DNA of 64,000 nucleotides from Acidobacteriota bacterium (GTDB taxonomy: Bacteria; Acidobacteriota; Vicinamibacteria; Vicinamibacterales; SCN-69-37): assembly GCA_020853395.1 (NCBI GenBank), contig JADYYY010000016.1, forward strand, positions 186,001 to 250,000. Reading direction: 5' to 3'. Below, piece after piece: positions 37,813 through 45,337 of the stretch. The position numbers were made by a program, and so were the translations under genes. How positions within the stretch are numbered: the stretch's first letter is position 1; each line of letters begins with the position of its first letter. The notes under the pieces were generated by a model. The model was not told where the DNA came from and ran no database searches. It saw only the letters and a list, made by a program, of their open reading frames with translations.

Positions 37813-38220
37813 GTGACGACACTTCCACGCCTGCAACGGCGCCCCTCGGCGATCTCCGGATGGGGCGTGTATGCCGCCGAAAACATCGCCGCCGGCACCC
37901 GCATCGTCGAGTACAAAGGCGAGCTGATCTCGCAGGCCGAGGCGTGGCGGCGCGAGCAGCGCTATCTGCCTCGCCATCGGATCTGGATCTTCATCATCAA
38001 CGATCGCTGGTCTCGGGATGCGGCTGTCGGCGGCAACATCGCGCGGTACATCAACCACTCGTGCCGGCCGAACTGCCATGTGGACATCATCGGGCGCTCG
38101 GTCTGGATCTTCGCGTCGCGCCGCCTCCGCAAAGGCGAAGAGCTGACCTACGACTACAACACCGACGGGGTCGCCGAGATCGAATGCCGATGCCGGAAAG
38201 GGTGCCGGCGGATCCTCTGA
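37813..38220 (+). CDS. Minimal SET-domain lysine methyltransferase
   Basis: A 135-residue protein that is almost only a SET domain. SAM-site GWGVYAAENIAAG (16-28), knot motif YINHSCRPNC (79-88), catalytic TYDYN (112-116) and a post-SET cysteine group (Cys125, 127, 131) after it. The cysteine spacing CxCxxxC is one residue shorter than the eukaryotic CxCxxxxC. The fold methylates protein lysines; bacterial targets are mostly unknown. GTG 37813 starts it. It lies alone between a glycosyltransferase and a membrane protein, and no histone-like partner is nearby. Confidence 0.87.
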   Translation: MTTLPRLQRRPSAISGWGVYAAENIAAGTRIVEYKGELISQAEAWRREQRYLPRHRIWIFIINDRWSRDAAVGGNIARYINHSCRPNCHVDIIGRSVWIFASRRLRKGEELTYDYNTDGVAEIECRCRKGCRRIL

Positions 38221-38483
38221 GGACGGATCGCACGCGCATCGCCGCCCTGAGCAGAATCTAGTGCAGTTCGCGCGGCCGCGTGGTTTCGTCACCGCACCGA
38301 TACTCTGCCAGCGTGGTGCGCTCGGACATGGACGCCTCCCGACGACGCTCTCATCGTTGAACGGGCGAGTCGAGCGTCGTCCGGCGCATGTTCTCGTGCT
38401 GCGCGTTCCCGAAGGTCCGGACGAAAATTCGCCGGCCGACACCGCGTTCGGCTGGCATAAGCTAGCCGCTACCGGAGCGCCCC

Positions 38484-38885
38484 ATGGGCTCATCACAGGA
38501 CGCGGCGTCGTTCGCGCTGGTGGCGGGATGGATCGGCATGCTCGCCGGCGTCGTCTCGGGTGCGGGCATCGGCCTCTTCTTCCACGACGAACGCTGGCTG
38601 GGCGGGTACGGCACGTTCAGGCGGCGGCTGCTCCGGCTGGGCCACATCTCGTTCTTCGGGCTCGGATTCCTCAACATCCTCTTCGGCCTGACGGTCACGA
38701 CCGCGGGTCTCGGCGGATCGACCGTGCCGGTCGCGTCCGTCGCGCTCGTCATCGGCGCCATCACGATGCCGGCGTGCTGTTTCCTCTCGGCATGGCGAGA
38801 GCCGTTTCGGCAGTTGTTTCCGATTCCCGTGATTGCGGTCGGGAGCGGCATCGTCTGCACGCTCCTCGCGTGGAGCCGGCCATGA
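38484..38885 (+). CDS. Small four-helix membrane protein
   Basis: A 133-residue protein with four predicted membrane helices (about 10-30, 48-68, 78-98, 108-128) and a polar loop FFHDERWLGGYGTFRRR. I do not recognise a family. Its stop overlaps the radical SAM start (ATGA), so they are coupled and it may work with that enzyme. The 263 bp before it show no gene. Confidence 0.7.
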   Translation: MGSSQDAASFALVAGWIGMLAGVVSGAGIGLFFHDERWLGGYGTFRRRLLRLGHISFFGLGFLNILFGLTVTTAGLGGSTVPVASVALVIGAITMPACCFLSAWREPFRQLFPIPVIAVGSGIVCTLLAWSRP

Positions 38886-40225
38886 GGATCGGGTTGATCG
38901 CCATGAGCGGCGTGCGGGCGTACAACCCCGAGCTGACGGCGCTGGGGCTGACGCTGCCGGGCTTCGTCGAGCGGAACAGGACGATCGCGTCGCTGCCGAG
39001 TCTCGGTCTGCTCACGCTCGCCGGCCTCACGCCACCGTCCGTCGCCGTCGAGTACCGCGACGTGCCGGAGCCGGACGCGCTCGACGCGCTGCCCGGCCCG
39101 TTCGACGTCGTGGCGATCTCGAGCTTCACGGCGCAGATGCCGGAAGCCTACCGGCTCGCCGATCGCTACCGGGCGGCCGGCACGCACGTCGTGCTCGGCG
39201 GCCTGCACGTGACGGCCGTGCCCGACGACGCGCGCGCGCACGCCGACACGATCGTGCTGGGCGAGGGTGAGCTCGCCTGGCCGCGCGTCGTCGCGGATCT
39301 CGCTCGGAAGACCGCGGCGCCGGTGTACGACGCGCGCGCGGCGAGCTTCGACTTGGCGCACGCCCCCATGCCGCGGTTCGATCTTCTCGACGTTCGCCGC
39401 TACAACCGGCTCACGGTCCAGACGCAGCGCGGGTGCCCGTTCCGCTGCGAGTTCTGCGCCGCGTCGATCCGGATCTCGCCGCGCTACAAGGTCAAACCGG
39501 TCGACAGGGTGATGCGTGAGATCCGCGAGATCCGGTCGATCTGGCCGTCGCCGTTCATCGAGTTCGCCGACGACAACACCTTCGTCAACAAGACCCACGC
39601 GAAGGCGCTCATGCGGGCGCTGGCCCGCGAAGGCGTGCGGTGGTTCACCGAAACCGACATCTCGGTGGCCGACGATGAGGAGCTGCTCGGGCTGATGCGC
39701 GACAGCGGCTGCGCGCAGGTGCTCATCGGCCTGGAGAGCCCGACGGCGGCCGGGCTCGACGGGCTGGAGCAACGATCGAACTGGAAGGCGCGGCAGCTCG
39801 CGCGCTACGGGCGGGCGATCGAGCGGATCCAGGATCACGGCATCACGGTGAACGGGTGCTTCATCCTCGGCCTGGACGGCGCCGGCGCGGACAGCTTCGA
39901 ATCGATCTGGACGTTCGTCCGCGACAGCGGCTTGTACGAGGTGCAGATCACCGTGCAGACGGCGTTTCCCGGCACGCCGCTCTACGAGCGCCTTCGCCGC
40001 GAAGGACGGCTGATCCGCGAGGGCGCGTGGGAGCTGTGCACGCTGTTCGACGTGAACTTCCGGCCAACCCACATGAGCGTCGCCGACCTGGAAACGGGTT
40101 TGCGGGATCTCGCTGCCCGTCTGTACAGCGACGAAGCGACGCGTGAACGGCGCCGCCGCTTCTTCCGGCGCCGCCGCGCCCTCCGGCCGGAGAAGGGCGC
40201 GCCCATCCGAAGCGAGGCCTCATGA
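38882..40225 (+). CDS. Radical SAM enzyme with cobalamin-binding-like N-domain
   Basis: A 447-residue radical SAM protein with the iron-sulfur motif CPFRCEFC (Cys185, 189, 192) followed by GLESPTAAGLDGL and TAFPGTPLYERL, close to the B12-binding class B (Mmp10/HpnJ-like) methylases and rearrangement enzymes. Residues 1-140 form a Rossmann-like domain (VVLGGLHVTAVPDDA...VLGEGE), but the cobalamin-ligand motif DxHxxG is not visible, so B12 may be bound base-off or not at all. The C-terminus is basic (RRRRFFRRRRA). Coupled by 4 nt overlaps to small membrane proteins on both sides. Substrate unknown. Confidence 0.85.
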   Translation: MRIGLIAMSGVRAYNPELTALGLTLPGFVERNRTIASLPSLGLLTLAGLTPPSVAVEYRDVPEPDALDALPGPFDVVAISSFTAQMPEAYRLADRYRAAGTHVVLGGLHVTAVPDDARAHADTIVLGEGELAWPRVVADLARKTAAPVYDARAASFDLAHAPMPRFDLLDVRRYNRLTVQTQRGCPFRCEFCAASIRISPRYKVKPVDRVMREIREIRSIWPSPFIEFADDNTFVNKTHAKALMRALAREGVRWFTETDISVADDEELLGLMRDSGCAQVLIGLESPTAAGLDGLEQRSNWKARQLARYGRAIERIQDHGITVNGCFILGLDGAGADSFESIWTFVRDSGLYEVQITVQTAFPGTPLYERLRREGRLIREGAWELCTLFDVNFRPTHMSVADLETGLRDLAARLYSDEATRERRRRFFRRRRALRPEKGAPIRSEAS

Positions 40226-40602
40226 CGCCGTCCTGGATTCGCCCCCTGTTTCTCGTCGCTGCGTTGTTCGACGGCGTGCTCGGCGTCGCCGTCCTGCTGT
40301 TCGCCAGGCCGATCTTCGCGCTGTTCGGCGTCGAGCCGCCGAATCACCTTGGCTACGTGCAGTTTCCGGCGATGCTCCTGATCGTCTTCGCGGCGATGTT
40401 CGTTCGCATCGCGAACGATCCGGTGTCGCGCCGCGATCTCATCCCGTACGGGATCGGCTTGAAGCTGGCGTACACGATCTCCGTCTTCTGGCACGAGCTC
40501 ACCGGCGGCGTGCCATGGATGTGGATCCCCTGGGCCTGGGCCGACGTCGTGTTCCTCGTGCTGTTCGTCATCGCGTGGCGGCAGACGAAGCCGGCGCGGT
40601 AG
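40222..40602 (+). CDS. Small membrane protein
   Basis: A 126-residue protein with four predicted helices (about 8-28, 46-62, 75-92, 98-118), containing FALFGVEPPNHLGYVQFPAM and FWHELTGGVPWMWIPWAWAD. Not recognised. It overlaps the radical SAM stop (ATGA), so with the protein at 38484 it brackets that enzyme, hinting at a membrane-associated reaction. Confidence 0.7.
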   Translation: MTPSWIRPLFLVAALFDGVLGVAVLLFARPIFALFGVEPPNHLGYVQFPAMLLIVFAAMFVRIANDPVSRRDLIPYGIGLKLAYTISVFWHELTGGVPWMWIPWAWADVVFLVLFVIAWRQTKPAR

Positions 40603-40724
40603 AGCGGGACGCCCCGATTATCTGAATCTCTCCGCTATGAGGCCGATCACAGAGCCGAAACGCCGTGCGCACCCGGCGGTCTGCTCGATCGCGTTCGTGT
40701 GAGAGCTCCGCAGCCTGGCGAAAC

Positions 40725-41474
40725 ATGCGGTCCCGTATAGACGAGCCGCGGTTTCTCTTCGTCCTCACCCAGCCGTATTCGGGGTCCACGGCACTGGCCC
40801 GCGTGCTGAGCACCGCGTCGGGCGCCGCGCTGCTGCACCCGAGCGGCGAAGGACAGTGGCTCGTGCCGGAGATGTCCGATGCCGCCCGCTGGGATCCGGC
40901 AAAGGTGATGGACTGGGCGGCGATTCGCGCGGCGTGGCTCGCCCGGATCGACGAGCTCTGCCAGACGACGCCCGTCACCGTGGTGATCGAGAAGAGCCCG
41001 CCGAACCTCGTTCGAATCGACCAACTGATGCGCGTGTTCCCGAACCACCTGCTGATGGCGCTCACCCGGCATCCGCTCGCACAGTGCGCCAGCGTGCTCG
41101 TGCGTCATCACGCTCCGGAGCAGAAGACCCCGGACGAGCGCGTCGAGATCGTCCGTCGTCTCGCGGACATCTGGCTCGAACGGGCACGGTGGATGCAGCA
41201 TTGGATCGGGCAGTTCGACGTGACGCGGTGTTCGTACGAGGCGTTCTGTGCGCGTCCTGCTGCGTGCATCGAGGCGCTCACGCCTGGCGCGCCGGAGTTC
41301 GCGACGGTCGACGTGCACGCGACCTTCGACGTCAAGGACTACCCGCGACAGGGGCTGCTGGATCAGAACCGTCGTCAGATCGAGATGCTGACGAGCCTGG
41401 AGCGTGACGCGATTGCGCAGCAGCTCGGGCGCGATGCCGCGCTCGTTTCGTTCTTCGGCTACGACGTCGGCTGA
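40725..41474 (+). CDS. Sulfotransferase-domain protein
   Basis: A 249-residue PAPS-dependent sulfotransferase-like protein. The 5'-phosphosulfate loop is QPYSGSTALARVL (residues about 13-25); the 3'-phosphate segment is ALTRHPLAQCASVL, with the conserved Arg. Sulfotransferases of this small type decorate sugars, peptides or lipids. ATG 40725 was chosen because the phosphosulfate loop then sits near the N-terminus as in the family. In a cluster with glycosyltransferases it likely sulfates a glycosylated product. Confidence 0.8.
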   Translation: MRSRIDEPRFLFVLTQPYSGSTALARVLSTASGAALLHPSGEGQWLVPEMSDAARWDPAKVMDWAAIRAAWLARIDELCQTTPVTVVIEKSPPNLVRIDQLMRVFPNHLLMALTRHPLAQCASVLVRHHAPEQKTPDERVEIVRRLADIWLERARWMQHWIGQFDVTRCSYEAFCARPAACIEALTPGAPEFATVDVHATFDVKDYPRQGLLDQNRRQIEMLTSLERDAIAQQLGRDAALVSFFGYDVG

Positions 41475-41813
41475 GTCCGACGCAGTTCTCGTCCGTCCTC
41501 GTCGCCTCGGAGGAACGATCGATCTCGCTGCTGCCGCGTCTCGGATACGATCGCTGCATCGCCGACGCTTGGCGGCGCGACAGCGCGACCTCCGCGCGGG
41601 CGCGTTCGGCTCGCCATCATCATCGCGCGCGGCGTGGGCTGCTGCGCCATCCGTTCGGAGGCGCCGGCGCTATACTCACGGCCCTGAGACCCGTGCACCG
41701 GTTTTCCATCACGCGCTGGACCCTGTGGGCGTAGGCCATCACGCTGTGAACCGCACGACGCGGCTGGCCGAGGCTGTGGTGGCGGCCGTCTCTCCGGTGC
41801 TCTGATCGTGACG
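41475..41813. other. Gene-free stretch before glycosyltransferase
   Basis: These 339 bp have no convincing reading frame. A TATACT at 41671-41676 is a possible -10, which would leave a leader of about 130 nt before the family-2 glycosyltransferase. No hairpin or repeat stands out. Confidence 0.45.
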
Positions 41814-42977
41814 ATGTCGGCCGAACTGGTGTCGTGGACGCTCCTCGCGGCCGTAGCCTACGCCTACGTTGGCTATCCGCTCCTGGTGTGGGCAGCGAGC
41901 CGCGTCATGCCTCCGCGCACGATGGCGCCCGTCGACCTTGCCGCCGCGCACGTTCCGTCGATCGCCATCGTGTTCGCGTCGCGCGACGAGCTGGCCACGG
42001 TGGCCAGCCGGCTGCGGAACCTCACGTCGCTCAACTACCCGCCAGCACGGCTCGAGCTGCTGGTCGGCCTCGATGGCGCTGCCAGCCCGGCCGGCGAGCT
42101 CGACGAGTGGCTGGCGGATCCACGCGTGACGATCGTCCGATCCGCGGACCGGGTGGGCAAGACCGCGTTGCTCAACAGGCTGATCGCCAGCTCGTCGGCC
42201 GACCTCGTCGTCTTCACGGACGCGAACGCCGAGTTCGATCGCGACGCGCTGCGGTATCTGGCCGCGCGGTTCGACGACCCCGGCGTCGGCTGCGTGACGG
42301 GCGAGCTCGTGTACTGCAACGACGCGGAGCCGGTCGTGCGCGCGGGAGAGGGGTTGTACTGGCGGCTCGAGAATGCGATCAAGAAGGCCGAGAGCCGTTT
42401 CGGCGGCACGCTCGTCGTCTCCGGTGCCATCTACGCGATCAGGCGTTCGCTCGTCGCGCCGCTGCCGCCAGACGTTTCCGACGACTCGACGAACCCGCTG
42501 CGCGCGCTCGCCGCCGGCCGCCGCGTCGAGGTCGAGCCGCGCGCGCGGGCGTACGAACGGGCCGCGACTCGTCTCGATGAGGAGTTCCAGCGGAAGGCGC
42601 GCATGGTGACGCGCCAGCTCGGCGCGCACGCGCAGGTCGGGTTCTTCCTCGTGCCATTCCGGCCGCTGCTCGCCCTTCGGCTCGCGAGCCACAAATGGCT
42701 GCGCTGGCTGGTGCCGTATTTCCTTCTTGCATCCGCCGCGATCAATCTCGCCGTCGGCGGCCCGCTGCAGCGCGCTATGCTGCTGACGCTGGCGGTCGGC
42801 GTGTCGGCGCTGTGCGCCGGCACGTTCCTGCAGAAACGGAGGGCGCGCGTCCCTTCGATCCTACGGTTGTGGACGTATTTCTGTACCGTGAACGCCGCGG
42901 CGTTCGTTGGCGTGTTCGACTTCATCCGGCGGCGCCAGCGCGTCGTGTGGGCCATCAGCCCGAGCACGCGGAGCTGA
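41814..42977 (+). CDS. Membrane glycosyltransferase, family 2
   Basis: A 387-residue GT-A enzyme. One N-terminal helix (LLAAVAYAYVGYPLLVWAA), catalytic domain with FASRDELATVASRL, the DxD-type FTDANAEFD, GALYAIRRS-like VVSGAIYAIRRS, and the QxxRW-like EEFQRKARMV, then three C-terminal helices. This is the layout of processive or undecaprenyl-linked sugar transferases in exopolysaccharide synthesis. Start is GTG 41808 or ATG 41814. Its 3' end overlaps the convergent ATP-grasp gene by 117 nt. Confidence 0.87.
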   Translation: MSAELVSWTLLAAVAYAYVGYPLLVWAASRVMPPRTMAPVDLAAAHVPSIAIVFASRDELATVASRLRNLTSLNYPPARLELLVGLDGAASPAGELDEWLADPRVTIVRSADRVGKTALLNRLIASSSADLVVFTDANAEFDRDALRYLAARFDDPGVGCVTGELVYCNDAEPVVRAGEGLYWRLENAIKKAESRFGGTLVVSGAIYAIRRSLVAPLPPDVSDDSTNPLRALAAGRRVEVEPRARAYERAATRLDEEFQRKARMVTRQLGAHAQVGFFLVPFRPLLALRLASHKWLRWLVPYFLLASAAINLAVGGPLQRAMLLTLAVGVSALCAGTFLQKRRARVPSILRLWTYFCTVNAAAFVGVFDFIRRRQRVVWAISPSTRS

Positions 42978-44024
42978 CGGCAGGTCGTGCGAGGGCGACG
43001 CCGAACCTGCCGCGCGGATGCCGGACCGATGGGCGTACATCTTCCACAGGCCCTGTGTCGCGCGCACGCTCCTGAAGGCCCATGACGGCAGCAGGCCGCG
43101 CCGCGGACGCAGCGCGATCGTCTCGCCTGCCTTCGCTCGCGGCCCATCCGCGTCGAGCGCGCGGAACGCATCGACCAGCCGATCGACGAGGATCTGCCGC
43201 TTCGGACGCCGGCTCGCGTGCGGCGCCTGCCGGCGTCCCATGACGGTCGGGTTGGTGTTGATCTCGTACACCTGCAACCGCCCGTCGGCGAACCCGTAAT
43301 CGATGCGGCCGTAGTCGATGCCGGCCAGCTCGAACAGGGGAGCCAGCCGCGCCGCGTGCGGGTTGTCGCGCACGTACTCGTACTCTTCCGTCGCGATGTC
43401 CGCAGTGACCACGCGGTAGTGGCCCTTGACCAGCCAGGAGCGGGCGACGATGAGATGGCTGGGAATGATGCGGCCGCGGACGAACAGGGCGCCGTACTTG
43501 CGGTAGAGCCCGTCGCCGTCTGGCGTGGCCACGCACTCGGTCACGATCAGTTGCTCACGCCAGGAGCGGCGGCGGCCGAGCCGGTCGATCGCCGACGCCA
43601 GATCCGACGGGTTGGAAATCAGCGGCGTTCTCGGCCCGCCGTGATCGTGTTCGCATCGCACGAAGACGGGGAACCGCACGCCGCCGAGGTCATCGGATGC
43701 GCGGAACACGCGGAAGTCGTTCACGCCGCGGTCGTGCAGGAGGCGGAGCAAATCGTACCGGAGCAGGACGCGGCGCGGGTCGTTCAGCACGCGCGCCGCG
43801 CCGGTCGCGGACAGCGCCGCGGCCAGATCGCGCACGGCGGCGGCATCGGCGCCGGGTACACGGTCGAGATCGGCGAAGAGGTACGTTCCCGGATCGACCT
43901 GCCGGCGCGTGAGGATGTACGGATACGTGACGATCCGGATCGTGTCATCGAGCGCGCCGCCGCAGTTGGCGGTGAGGTTGCGAATCGGCCGATCGAACTG
44001 GGGGGTGACGAGAACGTGAATCAC
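42861..44024 (-). CDS. ATP-grasp ligase-like protein
   Basis: A 387-residue protein of the ATP-grasp fold (RimK/D-Ala ligase type). Features are FPVFVRCEHDHGG as the ATP-lysine region, GIDYGRIDYGFADG and YEINTNPTVMG with acidic and Asn metal ligands. Such enzymes join a carboxylate to an amine or phosphorylate sugars. Residues after about 335 are low-complexity (SPSHDLPSAPRARADG) and overlap the convergent glycosyltransferase by 117 nt, so the C-terminus may be a read-through extension. It follows the methyltransferase by 15 nt and ends the Tct-linked operon. Confidence 0.75.
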   Translation of the reverse strand: MIHVLVTPQFDRPIRNLTANCGGALDDTIRIVTYPYILTRRQVDPGTYLFADLDRVPGADAAAVRDLAAALSATGAARVLNDPRRVLLRYDLLRLLHDRGVNDFRVFRASDDLGGVRFPVFVRCEHDHGGPRTPLISNPSDLASAIDRLGRRRSWREQLIVTECVATPDGDGLYRKYGALFVRGRIIPSHLIVARSWLVKGHYRVVTADIATEEYEYVRDNPHAARLAPLFELAGIDYGRIDYGFADGRLQVYEINTNPTVMGRRQAPHASRRPKRQILVDRLVDAFRALDADGPRAKAGETIALRPRRGLLPSWAFRSVRATQGLWKMYAHRSGIRAAGSASPSHDLPSAPRARADGPHDALAPPDEVEHANERRGVHGTEIRPQP

Positions 44025-44039
44025 GGGCGAGGAGTGCGA

Positions 44040-44894
44040 TCAGCCGCGGATCGCGACGAGCCCGACCCGGTCGGGTTGACCCGCCGCGCTTCCGCGGAAC
44101 GGCGTCAGCGTCGTCTGCCGGAATCCGGCCGCGTCGAACAGCGCGTAGAGCTCGTCGGTTGATCGGAGCGGCCGGACAGTCTTGCGGCGCAGCCATTCCT
44201 CCGCCCATGCCTGGGCGATCGGCCGCGTGATGCCGAGCGCCACGCACGCCGACTCGTCGATGTTGCGGATCCGCATCGAGATGGCCGGCGCGTCGGCCAG
44301 ATCCATCTGCCGGGCGACCTCCGTGGTCGCGAGGTGCGGGCGGAGCCGGCCGGCGGTCACGACCGTGCCGCCGGGCGCGAGCAGGTCGTACCAGTGCCGG
44401 ACGAGGCCGGCGCGTGCCTCGGGCTCGAACTGCCCGATGAACGAGTGGGTGCAAATCAGATCGAACGCGCCTTGGCGATCGAGCGAGCGCACGTCGCCGT
44501 GGTGGACGTCGACGGCCGCGCCGGCGCTGCAGGCGTACGCCAGGCACGCCTCGAGCGGCGTCCGACAGCAGTCGGCGACGGTCACGTGCGGGCTGCGGCC
44601 GGCCGCGCGGAAGGCTGCCAGCACGCAGCTCAACGTGCCGGCATCTGCGGCCCCAGAGACGAGCACCCGCTCGCCCCGGGCGGCTGCGGCCGACGCGGCG
44701 ATCGCGTCGACGAGGAACTCGCGGTCCTTCGCGACGCCGGCGATGACGCCGAGCGCGCGAAGGTATTGCCGCGGCCCGTGGTACCACCAGCACGAGTCCT
44801 TGCAGAATCGATCGGCCAGCGCCAACTGCAGCGGCGCGCCCTCGGCCAGCCGCTCGTCGACGTTCAACGACGCGCCAGGCACGGAGGCGGTCAC
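44040..44894 (-). CDS. SAM-dependent methyltransferase-like protein
   Basis: A 284-residue protein with a Rossmann core: VLVSGAADAGTLSCVLAAF in motif I position (an altered glycine loop), VTVADCCRTPLEACLAYA for motif II, and DLICTHSFIGQFEPEAR then LLAPGGTVVTAGRL. The N-terminal 60 residues (FCKDSCWWYHGPRQYLRALGV) look like a substrate lid. GTG 44894 overlaps the tctB stop (GTGA), so it is translationally coupled to a transporter, an unusual pairing. Acceptor unknown. Confidence 0.75.
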   Translation of the reverse strand: MTASVPGASLNVDERLAEGAPLQLALADRFCKDSCWWYHGPRQYLRALGVIAGVAKDREFLVDAIAASAAAARGERVLVSGAADAGTLSCVLAAFRAAGRSPHVTVADCCRTPLEACLAYACSAGAAVDVHHGDVRSLDRQGAFDLICTHSFIGQFEPEARAGLVRHWYDLLAPGGTVVTAGRLRPHLATTEVARQMDLADAPAISMRIRNIDESACVALGITRPIAQAWAEEWLRRKTVRPLRSTDELYALFDAAGFRQTTLTPFRGSAAGQPDRVGLVAIRG

Positions 44895-45337
44895 CTCAGC
44901 ATTCCCTCGTAGAGCACCAGGCCGAGCCCACGCTCGAGGACGACGTGCAGCAGGAGCGCGACGGCGAATGCCGATGCCGCCGCCCACGCGATCGACTCTC
45001 GCTCGCGAACGCGAAGGAAGCCGAAGAGGAACAACAGCGAGCCGGCGAGCACGCCGAGCGCGCTCACGAGCACGATCGCGCCGAGGAGCCAGCCGAGCAT
45101 CACCAGATGCGGCCGGAGCGGCGTCGCCGGGCGGCTGCGGTGCGGCGCGGCGCGGAGTCCGCGGACGAGCTGCGCGAGGCACAGCGCCACGCCCATGCCG
45201 CCGACGAGGAGAGGGAAGGTGCGTGCCGCTCCGGGATAGCCCACTGCCGTCCACGTCATCGCGGCGAAGACGGCCAGCAGCACCGTCGTCAGCCCGACGT
45301 CGGGTCGCTCACTGTTTCGAGAGTCGACCGCGGGCAT
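44891..45337 (-). CDS. tctB: Tripartite tricarboxylate transporter small membrane subunit
   Basis: A 148-residue four-helix subunit of a TTT-family carboxylate importer (TVLLAVFAAMTWTAVGYP..., LGVLAGSLLFLFGFLRV, ALLLHVVLERGLGLVLYEG). Start ATG 45337 lies inside the end of tctA (29 nt overlap). Stop overlaps the methyltransferase start. Together with tctA and tctC it imports a carboxylate by an ion gradient. Confidence 0.85.
   Translation of the reverse strand: MPAVDSRNSERPDVGLTTVLLAVFAAMTWTAVGYPGAARTFPLLVGGMGVALCLAQLVRGLRAAPHRSRPATPLRPHLVMLGWLLGAIVLVSALGVLAGSLLFLFGFLRVRERESIAWAAASAFAVALLLHVVLERGLGLVLYEGMLR

Noticed and set aside
32105-41474. Complete lasso-peptide cluster
   Set aside because: HPr-kinase-like, NTP_transf_5 and sulfotransferase genes fit, but no asparagine-synthetase-like cyclase, PqqD, leader peptidase or precursor peptide could be found.
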